A stretch of 64,000 nt of DNA. Origin: HXMU1420-13 sp963691715 (lineage in GTDB: Bacteria; Bacteroidota; Rhodothermia; Balneolales; Balneolaceae). The translations under genes and the position numbers were made by a program. Positions 26,715 through 34,610 of the stretch are shown here, piece after piece. Numbering within the stretch: the stretch's first letter is position 1; every line of letters begins with the position of its first letter. The stretch lies in assembly GCA_963691715.1 (NCBI GenBank), contig OY829281.1:1612001-1676000 (forward strand). Reading direction: 5' to 3'. A model generated the notes under the pieces. It did no database searches. It saw only the letters and a list, made by a program, of their open reading frames with translations, and had not been told where the DNA came from.

Positions 26715-29078
26715 ATGGGTTTTTTTGAAAAAATTGGATTAGGTCGAAAGAAGAAAGAGCAAATTCCTCTTCTTGGCGATAAAAAAAAGAAAGACATCAA
26801 AAAAGAAGTGTATTCGCTGAAACGTAATCCATATGTACGTGTGATGATCTTTTTACTTTTCATTCTAACATCCATTTTTTCACTTCCCCGAACTTCTGTA
26901 AATACTGGTTTTGTTTATACTCAAGGCCAACCCTGGAGAGCAGATGATTTAACTGCACCCTTCACTTTTTCTTTAAATAAAACACCACAAGAAATTAAAA
27001 CAGAAGAGGAAGAAGTACGATCGCAAAACCCCCTAATCTTTGAAGTTGATGCAACTGCAGGTATAACTATACAAACTCGTTTAGACTCTCTATATCGTAC
27101 TATACAACCTGTATTAGAATCTTATCATGAGTGGCAAATCTCTAAAGAAGACAATGCATCTTCAGTTTTTGATGATAGTCTAAGATTTTCCAAAGAATAT
27201 ACAATATCAAATATTGGAATATCCGAATCATCACTAAACGTTCTTTTGAAGAGTTATCATGATATTAAAAGTAAAAACCTTAACTATTCCCGTTTTGATG
27301 GAGTGATCATAAAAATTCGACTTGAAAGTTTAATTGATCAACTACTAACCCAAGGGGTTATCGATCAAAACAAAAATAATATTCAAGTTGAAGTTATTAC
27401 GGTTTTAAACCCAGCTCAAAGCACGGAAAGACCTGTAAATATTGCAAGAGTTAGGGATTTAAAAGAAGCTAATGAATTCGCCCAATTTCAACTCAATCGA
27501 TCTTTCAATGAAAATAAAGCGCAATTAGCCTTTGAAATATATAACAAGGTAATGCGTCCAAATTTCATGTATGATGAAGAACGACGAGAACAACGAATTT
27601 TAGAAGGTATTTCAAATATTTCTACAACTAAAGGGGCAATGGCACAAGGTCAAGTAATTATACGCCGAGGTGACATGATAACATCAGAGACAGTAAATAT
27701 TTTAGAAAGTTTAAATGCCGCTCGTTCTATAAAAGCATCAGAATTTGAACGATGGATGCGTTTCAGTGGAGGTGCAATTTTAATTATCATTATATCTCTG
27801 GTCTTTTATTTGTATCTCTATTTATACAGAAGAAAAATAAGTTCTCATAATGGTTTATTCTTATTAGTATTTCTAACCATGGGGTTAGTTTGCATTGCTA
27901 ATTTAGTGTTAATGTATTTTGAAGTAGCTAATGCATTTGTAATTCCAGTTGCCATTGCTCCAATTATTTTAACTATTATATTCGACTCAAGGGTTGGGAT
28001 AATGGCTGCCATAACTATGGCTTCTTTATTAGGGCTAGTACATGGTTTTGATTACGAATTCACTATTTCGACTTTCACTGCATGTTCCATGGGTGTTTTC
28101 TCGGTTAGAGATATTAGAAATCGTTCTCAATTTTTCTTCACAACCCCAGGAATAGTATTTATTACCTATTTAATTTCAATGGGAGCCTTCAATTTATCCG
28201 TTATGGAAGAATGGGAAATAATATTTCAAAATTCTGTTTTTATTGCAATTAACTGTCTTTTTATACTATTTACTTATCCAATTATTTTACTTTTTGAAAA
28301 GATATTTGGGGTAACAACCGATTTTACTCTTTTAGAATTAGGCGATACGAATCAACCATTACTTAAAGACTTGATGAATAAAGCACCTGGCACATTTCAT
28401 CATAGTTTACAAGTAGCAAATTTATGCGAAGCGGCTGCATCTGCAATTAATGCAAATCCTCTTTTAGTTAGAGTGGGCGCCATGTATCATGATATCGGTA
28501 AAATGGTAAAACCTGAATATTTTGTAGAAAATCAAGCAGGTGGACTTAATGAACATGACAAATTAAAACCCCAAATGAGTGCCATGGTCATAAAATCCCA
28601 TGTCAGTGAAGGGGCAAAAATGGCAAGAGAACATGGACTTCCAAAAGTCTTGATTTCGTTTATTGAAACACATCACGGTACTTCTGTAATTCGTTATTTT
28701 TTTGAAAAAGCAAAAGCTAATGAAGAAGAAATTGAAAAAGATACTCCAATCGAAGAGACATTCCGTTATGATGGGCCTCTGCCATCAACAAAAGAAACAG
28801 GTATTTTACTACTAGCTGATGGAATTGAAGCTGCATCCCGAGCTATGAAAAACCCAACATATAGTAAACTTGAAAACCTTGTACAACGAATGGTTGATGA
28901 GCGAGTAAGTGAAGGACAATTAAGTCATTGCCCACTAACCTTCAAAGATCTACAGGTTATTAAAGAGTCTTTCCTTTCAATTCTAGTTGGGGTATACCAT
29001 AGCAGAATTGAATATCCTGATGATGAGAAATCTACTAAGGAAAAAGATGAATCATCCCAGAATAAAAAACCAAACTAA
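26715..29078 (+). CDS. 7TM receptor with HD phosphodiesterase domain (PgpH-type)
   Basis: A 787-residue protein. After one membrane helix (about 39-56) comes an extracytoplasmic 7TMR-HDED domain (about 60-340), then seven membrane helices (about 345-540) and a cytoplasmic HD domain. The HD signature is MYHDIGKM with His592-Asp593, preceded by FHHSLQVANL and followed by HHGTSVIRYF. Characterised PgpH proteins hydrolyse cyclic di-AMP; that activity is inferred here by family. The acidic Lys-rich tail is typical low complexity. The next gene, xerD, follows after 22 bp. Confidence 0.93.
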   Translation: MGFFEKIGLGRKKKEQIPLLGDKKKKDIKKEVYSLKRNPYVRVMIFLLFILTSIFSLPRTSVNTGFVYTQGQPWRADDLTAPFTFSLNKTPQEIKTEEEEVRSQNPLIFEVDATAGITIQTRLDSLYRTIQPVLESYHEWQISKEDNASSVFDDSLRFSKEYTISNIGISESSLNVLLKSYHDIKSKNLNYSRFDGVIIKIRLESLIDQLLTQGVIDQNKNNIQVEVITVLNPAQSTERPVNIARVRDLKEANEFAQFQLNRSFNENKAQLAFEIYNKVMRPNFMYDEERREQRILEGISNISTTKGAMAQGQVIIRRGDMITSETVNILESLNAARSIKASEFERWMRFSGGAILIIIISLVFYLYLYLYRRKISSHNGLFLLVFLTMGLVCIANLVLMYFEVANAFVIPVAIAPIILTIIFDSRVGIMAAITMASLLGLVHGFDYEFTISTFTACSMGVFSVRDIRNRSQFFFTTPGIVFITYLISMGAFNLSVMEEWEIIFQNSVFIAINCLFILFTYPIILLFEKIFGVTTDFTLLELGDTNQPLLKDLMNKAPGTFHHSLQVANLCEAAASAINANPLLVRVGAMYHDIGKMVKPEYFVENQAGGLNEHDKLKPQMSAMVIKSHVSEGAKMAREHGLPKVLISFIETHHGTSVIRYFFEKAKANEEEIEKDTPIEETFRYDGPLPSTKETGILLLADGIEAASRAMKNPTYSKLENLVQRMVDERVSEGQLSHCPLTFKDLQVIKESFLSILVGVYHSRIEYPDDEKSTKEKDESSQNKKPN

Positions 29079-29100
29079 CTTAATTTCTGATTCATAATTT

Positions 29101-30012
29101 GTGCTATTTAATTCAGAGCTCAACTTATATCTACAATACATAAAGCTTGAGAAAGGGTTATCGATAAACTCTATCGTTTCTTACAAGAATGACCTTGAGC
29201 GTTATTTCAATTTTTTAATATTAGATCAAAAATTGAATGATTTAAGCGGTGTAACTCTCCATCATATTGAAAAATTTCTTGATTATTTAATTGATAATGA
29301 ACTTTTATCTGCTTCATCATTAGCTAGGAATATCTCTAGTATTCGAGGATTTCATGAATTTGCCGTAGTAGAAGGAATCTCAAAAGCTAATCCGGCTGAA
29401 TTAATTGAACTCCCAAAAAAAGCACGAAAACTCCCTGACATTTTAAATCCAGAGGAGATAATAGCTATGCTTGATACCCCAGATCTTTCAAAACCAGCAG
29501 GAATTCGAGATAAAGCCATACTCGAATGTTTATACGGAACGGGTATGCGGGTAAGTGAGCTTACTGATTTAGAAACCGATAGGTTATATTTTGAAATTGG
29601 CTTTATAAGAGTGATAGGTAAAGGCAGTAAAGAAAGACTTGTACCTGTAGGAGAAATGGCTCAGGATGCTTTAGAGCACTATATCGAATATGCTAGACCG
29701 ATTTTTTTTAAAATTGAAAAAATGAGACAAGCCAACAATAAGGTTTTTCTAAACCAACGGGGTGGTGCACTAACACGTATGAGTGTTTGGAATATAGTAC
29801 AAAAAGCTGCTCAATTAGCTGATATTAAAAAGAATGTATATCCACATATTTTTCGTCATTCTTTTGCCACACACTTGTTAGAAGGGGGTGCAGACCTAAG
29901 GGCTGTTCAAGAAATGTTAGGGCACGCATCTATCCTGACTACAGAAATTTACACTCATGTAGATCGTTCGCTTTTGCACCAAATACATAAACAATTTCAT
30001 CCAAGAGCTTGA
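29101..30012 (+). CDS. xerD: Tyrosine recombinase XerD/XerC type
   Basis: A 303-residue site-specific recombinase that resolves chromosome dimers at dif. All catalytic residues are visible: Arg150 (GTGMRVSEL), Lys174 (GKGSKERL), His249 and Arg252 (HIFRHSFATH), His275 (LGHASI) and Tyr284 (IYTHV). The start is GTG. The sequence favours XerD over XerC, but the two are hard to separate. It is cotranscribed with the PgpH-type gene and its 3' end overlaps the convergent YtxJ-like gene by 16 bp. Confidence 0.93.
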   Translation: MLFNSELNLYLQYIKLEKGLSINSIVSYKNDLERYFNFLILDQKLNDLSGVTLHHIEKFLDYLIDNELLSASSLARNISSIRGFHEFAVVEGISKANPAELIELPKKARKLPDILNPEEIIAMLDTPDLSKPAGIRDKAILECLYGTGMRVSELTDLETDRLYFEIGFIRVIGKGSKERLVPVGEMAQDALEHYIEYARPIFFKIEKMRQANNKVFLNQRGGALTRMSVWNIVQKAAQLADIKKNVYPHIFRHSFATHLLEGGADLRAVQEMLGHASILTTEIYTHVDRSLLHQIHKQFHPRA

Positions 30013-30392
30013 TACATTGCGCTCTTTAAATTATCCTCATTGACCTGATGATGCGATCCATGCCAAATAATTCTTCCTTCATGAAGTATCAAAAGTTGTG
30101 GAGATTCGTGTCTTAACCCCATTTTATCAGACAAATATCTAGAAACTATTCGATCTTGAATCACATCAATGAGATAGAAATCTACGTTTTCGAACGTATC
30201 TTTTTTAATGTTCTCTAAATTTCTTTTAGCAAAAAAACTTGTACCACACTGATTACTATGCTTGAAAATGACCTGTGGTTTATGGTGTGATATTTCTATT
30301 ATATCATCAACCTTTGACTCTAGAGAAATAATATTCCAAAACATTTTTTCTCTTTTTTCATCATCTTTAAAAAAACGATCAAAAATTCCCAT
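29997..30392 (-). CDS. ytxJ: YtxJ-like thioredoxin-fold protein (bacillithiol system)
   Basis: A 131-residue protein of the YtxJ/DUF2847 family, a thioredoxin-fold monothiol protein proposed to act in bacillithiol redox chemistry. The likely active-site Cys is in VIFKHSNQCGTSF, the position where family members have a single Cys. The remaining fold is recognisable as FYLIDVIQDR, SPQLLILHEGRIIWHGSHHQV. Its 3' end overlaps xerD by 16 bp, so these convergent genes could interfere by antisense transcription. Confidence 0.85.
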   Translation of the reverse strand: MGIFDRFFKDDEKREKMFWNIISLESKVDDIIEISHHKPQVIFKHSNQCGTSFFAKRNLENIKKDTFENVDFYLIDVIQDRIVSRYLSDKMGLRHESPQLLILHEGRIIWHGSHHQVNEDNLKSAMYQALG

Positions 30393-30472
30393 ATATCTTT
30401 TATCTAATTAATAAAAGATACTCAGGAAAAATCATTTTCTCAGATGCAATTTTAATTTAGAAATAGTGAATT

Positions 30473-31183
30473 ATGAGTATTGAAAGTAAGACTAAAGCTT
30501 TTTGGTTAGGACATTCAGCTGTAAAATTGATAAGTCCAAATGGTAACATTATTTATATTGATCCATTTTTATCTCAAAATCCTTCCACACCCAATTCTTT
30601 TAAGAATGTTGACCATGCAGATTTCATTTTATTAACCCATGGTCATGAGGATCATGTTGGCGACACATTAGAGATCAACAAATCAACAGGTGCAGTTGTA
30701 GTAGGAATTGTTGAGCTTATACAACTATTAATAAAAGAAGGTCTGCCCGAAGAAAAGACTATATCTTTTAATAAAGGGGGTACAATTCACTTTGACGATT
30801 TCTCTGTAACTATGGTTTCTGCAAACCATAGTTCATCTTATAAAGGTCAATATGCAGGAGATCCCGCTGGCCTTATCATCTCATTTGAAGACGATATTTG
30901 CATATATCACATGGGGGATACTAATATTTTTGCTGATTTAAAATTATATGGAGAATTATATGAACCAACCTTAGTATTCGCTCCAATTGGAGATCACTAT
31001 ACTATGGGACCAGAAGAAGCAGCTTATGCTGTTGAAATGATTACATCAGATGTAGCTGTTCCAATACATTATAATACTTGGCCTCCTATTTCTAGCGATC
31101 CATCTATGTTTAAAGGTATTCTTGAAGATATTTCAGAGACAGAAGTTATAATACCTGAGATTGGGAAAAGTATTTTGGAATAA
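30473..31183 (+). CDS. UPF0173 metal-dependent hydrolase
   Basis: A 236-residue metallo-beta-lactamase fold protein of the UPF0173 group. The dinuclear metal motif HGHEDHVGD is intact, with HMGDTN and PIHYNTWPP further on, and the start FWLGHSAVKL is family-typical. The natural substrate of this group is unknown. It is 16 bp upstream of the broken Gfo/Idh/MocA gene and probably shares its transcript. Confidence 0.9.
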   Translation: MSIESKTKAFWLGHSAVKLISPNGNIIYIDPFLSQNPSTPNSFKNVDHADFILLTHGHEDHVGDTLEINKSTGAVVVGIVELIQLLIKEGLPEEKTISFNKGGTIHFDDFSVTMVSANHSSSYKGQYAGDPAGLIISFEDDICIYHMGDTNIFADLKLYGELYEPTLVFAPIGDHYTMGPEEAAYAVEMITSDVAVPIHYNTWPPISSDPSMFKGILEDISETEVIIPEIGKSILE

Positions 31184-31546
31184 TTAGGTTGATTTTAAAT
31201 GAGTAAGCAACTCAATTGGGGCATTCTTAGCACAGCAAAGATTGGACTTAGAGATGTAATTCCAGCTATTCAGAAATCTGATCTTGGAAATGTAGTAGCT
31301 ATTTGCTCAAGAGATATTGAAAATGCAAAACAAGCAGCAAAGAAATTAGATATTCCAACATTTTATGGTAACTACGAAGATCTAATAAATGATAATTGTG
31401 TAGATGTGATATATAATCCCCTACCAAATAAGCTTCATATACCATTTACTATAAAAGCTATTAAATCTGGTAAACATGTATTGTGTGAAAAACCAATTTC
31501 AACAAATTATAGAGAGGTTTTGGAGTTACTGGAAATAAAAAAAGAA

Positions 31547-32281
31547 GGGTCAAGACAACTTAAGGGATATTAAAATTCCATAAGTTGTTGTATGCCAATC
31601 CGTAATAAGTATATATACCGTTCACGAATTTCTGAGGCTAAATTCCGACAGATTCTACGCCTTTTTTGCCTAGATCTAACCGCGGTGCAGACCGCCGAAC
31701 TCAGTGGTATTTCTCGCAATTCAGTCAACAAACATTTAACAGCTATCCGCAGGCGTATCGCCGAGTTTTGTGAGTCCGAATCTCCATTTAGTGGACAGGT
31801 GGAAGTCGATGAATCTTTGTTTGGTGCCCGACGAGTAAAAGGTAAACGGGGACGCGGTGCGTATGGAAAAGTATTGGTATTTGGACTCTACTAGCGTAAT
31901 GGAAAGGTGTATACAGAGGTGGTGCCCAACGCCTCTAAAAAGACCTTACAGGCTATTATTAGAGGAAAAGTAGCCCTAGAAAGTGTGATTCATTCCGATG
32001 GCTGGCGAGGCTACAATGGGCTGGTGGACTTAGGGTATGCTAAGCACCTACGTGTGGATCATGGGCGCAATGAGTTTGCCACCTCCACAAGCCATATCAA
32101 CGGAATAGAAGGCTTTTGGGGATTTGCTAAAACCCGATTAGTTAAGTGCCGGGGAATGCACCCCGCTACTTTTTACCTGCATCTTAAAGAGTCCGAATTC
32201 CGATTCAATTATCGTAAAGAAAATATCTATCCAAAACTCTTATCTTTAATCCGAAACAACCCTCTTAAGTTGTCTTGACCC
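31547..32281 (+). mobile_element. IS1595-family insertion sequence, copy 1 (transposase broken)
   Basis: A 735-bp element bounded by perfect 18-bp inverted repeats (GGGTCAAGACAACTTAAG at the left end, its complement at 32264-32281). The flanks are an 8-bp duplication with one mismatch (AAAAAGAA left, TAAAAGAA right), consistent with the 8-bp duplications of IS1595 elements. It has a single transposase gene in plus orientation. The element splits the oxidoreductase gene. Confidence 0.93.
31592..32278 (+). pseudogene. ISXO2-like transposase with in-frame TAG
   Basis: The frame runs from ATG 31592 to 32278 but carries TAG at 31892-31894, corresponding to a Lys (AAG-type) codon in copy 2, where the text reads VFGVFKRQGKV. 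Both halves otherwise align with copy 2 throughout: VDESLFGARR, VIHSDGWRGYNGLVD and HINGIEGFWGFAK. The DDE-type residues sit on both sides of the stop (VDES before; HSDGW and GIEGFW after). So this copy is a single-nonsense transposase and cannot move by itself unless read through or complemented by another copy. Confidence 0.9.
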
Positions 32282-33151
32282 TAAAAGAATATCCTAACTG
32301 TAAGGTAATGGAAGCTTTTATGTATAGGTTTCATCCACAATGGGAACTTGTGAAGAAAATTATTAGGTCAGGAGAAATTGGACAAATTAAACACCTTAAC
32401 TCAACATTTTGTTACTTTAACAATGATCCTTTAAATATAAAAAATCAAGCAGATTTAGGCGGAGGTGGATTATTAGATGTTGGATGTTATTGTGTAAATT
32501 TTTCACGTTTTATCTTTGAAGACGAACCCTATAACACTGATTCTTTTATGGAATTTGATCCTGTTTTTAAAACTGACCGAATAGCATCTGGTTTATTAAA
32601 GTTTAAAAATGGATCAGCTACATTTATGTGTGGTATGCAGGTAGAGTTCGACCAAAAGGCTGAAATATTTGGCTCTTTAGGTAAAATTGAAGTTGCCATA
32701 CCCTTTAATGATGCTATGGACTTGACAAGAAAAGTTACAATTAAAAAGAATCGTAAAATAACAGTTCATGAATTCGAAGCAATTAACCCTTTTTTAGTGA
32801 TGATAAATGACTTTTCTAAATCAATTATCAATAACAGTACAGTTACAATAAGTTTAGAAGACTCTCTAGCAAATATGAAAGTCATATCTCAACTTTTTTC
32901 GAATTACAAAAAATGAGTTCTATTTTTAACTGTCTGATTTTATCAGTAATAGTATGTTAAAATATTTGAAATACAATCTATCCGATATTCAATCTCGTAA
33001 TTTTAATTAACCCGTTATATTCTAATCTTTCTATAATCAAAATAACTTTACTAATAACTGAGCTACATGATGTTATGTGAATTTTGGATGTATAGTTTAA
33101 GTTTGAACGATTTTTTGTATTTTCATTTTTTTGTGAAAATTACCTACTAAT

Positions 33152-34255
33152 ATGCCATCACTAGTTACATTCAATAACAAAATTGACAAAGAATTCGCCA
33201 GAGAAGTTAAAAAACGTGTTAACACTTATTTTAACGAAAAAGGGATTTCTAAACATGCAAACGGGGCTATGTTTTTTAAGACCGCTGCGATTCTGTCTTT
33301 ATATTGGATCCCATACATTCTCATAATGCTAGGTGGTTTTTCAGTTAATGCTATGTGGCTGCTTGCCTTTATTATGGGTACGGGAATGGCTGGGATAGGT
33401 TTTTCGATCACACATGATGCTTTACATGGTGCTTATTCATCCAATCAAAGAGTAAACAATATTTTAGGTACTTTCTTCGACCTAGTTGGAGCTAACGGCT
33501 ATATTTGGAAAATTACCCACAATATAATTCACCATACTTACACTAATATTCATGGCCATGATGAGGACCTAGAAGTAGCAGAATTTATTAGACTTTCACC
33601 TCACACGCCTTATAAAGCAGTACATAGATTCCAGCACCTTTTGGCTTTTCCAGCATACAGTTTTGCAACTGTTTTTTGGGTTTTTGTCAAAGATTATTGG
33701 TATTTCTTCAAGTCCCCCTTAGGACCATATGAAAATAAAAACCATCCAAAAAAAGAATGGGTTAAATTAATCATAACAAAAATCATAGCCTATACACTTT
33801 ATATAGTCTTTCCTCTAGTTTTTCTTGAAATTACATGGTGGCAATTTTTAATAGGCTTCCTAACCATGCAACTAACCGCAGGCCTAATTCTCGGTATAAT
33901 TTTTCAATTAGCACATGTTGTAGAATCTACTACACATCCTCTACCAAATGAAAAAAATATGATTGAAAATCATTGGGTAATACATGAAATGCTAACGACC
34001 AATAATTTTGCTCGAAAAAATAAACTTTTATGTTGGTACGTAGGTGGTCTAAACTTCCAAATAGAACATCACTTATTTCCTAAAGTTTGTAGCATACATT
34101 ACCCAGATATCAGTCCAATTGTTGAACAAACCGCCCTTGAATTTGGCATTCCATATAATTGTCATGAGACATTTACCGATGCCATTGCTTCTCATTACCG
34201 AACATTAAAAAAATTTGGGAATAAAAACTTTCAGTGGTCACCTGCCCTTTCATAG
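33152..34255 (+). CDS. Acyl-lipid/acyl-CoA fatty acid desaturase
   Basis: A 367-residue membrane di-iron desaturase. The three histidine boxes are HDALH, HNIIHHTYTN and QIEHHLFP, the last with Gln as in front-end (delta-6-type) desaturases. No cytochrome b5 domain is fused, unlike eukaryotic front-end enzymes, so a separate electron donor is required. It is about 235 bp from the broken oxidoreductase and 355 bp from the hybrid kinase. Regioselectivity cannot be read from the sequence. Confidence 0.9.
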   Translation: MPSLVTFNNKIDKEFAREVKKRVNTYFNEKGISKHANGAMFFKTAAILSLYWIPYILIMLGGFSVNAMWLLAFIMGTGMAGIGFSITHDALHGAYSSNQRVNNILGTFFDLVGANGYIWKITHNIIHHTYTNIHGHDEDLEVAEFIRLSPHTPYKAVHRFQHLLAFPAYSFATVFWVFVKDYWYFFKSPLGPYENKNHPKKEWVKLIITKIIAYTLYIVFPLVFLEITWWQFLIGFLTMQLTAGLILGIIFQLAHVVESTTHPLPNEKNMIENHWVIHEMLTTNNFARKNKLLCWYVGGLNFQIEHHLFPKVCSIHYPDISPIVEQTALEFGIPYNCHETFTDAIASHYRTLKKFGNKNFQWSPALS

Positions 34256-34610
34256 CAGCAGTCAACAAACCATATTTATAACAAATTTTTAATCCAATCT
34301 TTCCTGATTAGGAACCATAAAAAAATTTAAAAAACTAGTTTAATTGGTTGTTACTTTAAGGATATTTTCATATTTAAAATGAAGATGGGCTCATTTTTAA
34401 TTAATTATGAGTTTCTCAATCAAGCGGGTACATAAAATTATATACAAATAATTGTTAGAATTAATTAAATGTACTGTAACAATACATAATTAGTTTAGTA
34501 AGCGAATACTACTTTTTAGGGTTAGGGTAAACTATGATTAAAGAAGGGCAATCAATCAATAAACTAAAATTATTTAACCTAAATGCATTGGCATTCTTCT
34601 ATTAATTGGT
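34256..34610. other. Intergenic region before the hybrid kinase
   Basis: This 355-bp AT-rich stretch contains no convincing gene or RNA. A double TTAGGG motif at 34516-34527 is noted but has no evident meaning in a bacterium. Confidence 0.4.

Larger units (their letters stand above)
31199..32916 (+). pseudogene. Gfo/Idh/MocA oxidoreductase, interrupted by an insertion sequence
   Basis: The gene is in two parts, 31199-31546 and 32290-32916. Part one encodes the NAD(P)-binding Rossmann domain, with GILSTAKIGLRDVIPA and GKHVLCEKPIS. Part two starts with EAFMYRFHPQWELVKKII and encodes the substrate domain (DLGGGGLLDVGCYCVN). Removing 31547-32289 (the element plus one 8-bp target copy) joins KKE to YPNC in frame, giving a complete protein of about 325 residues with EYPNCKVMEAFMYRFHP. 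So the lesion is the insertion alone. Such enzymes oxidise sugars, inositols or related alcohols; the substrate is unknown. Without excision the gene is inactive. Confidence 0.93.

Noticed and set aside
34516..34527. TTAGGGTTAGGG repeat
   Set aside because: Looks like a telomeric motif but occurs once, in an AT-rich gap of a bacterial genome; chance is the simplest reading.
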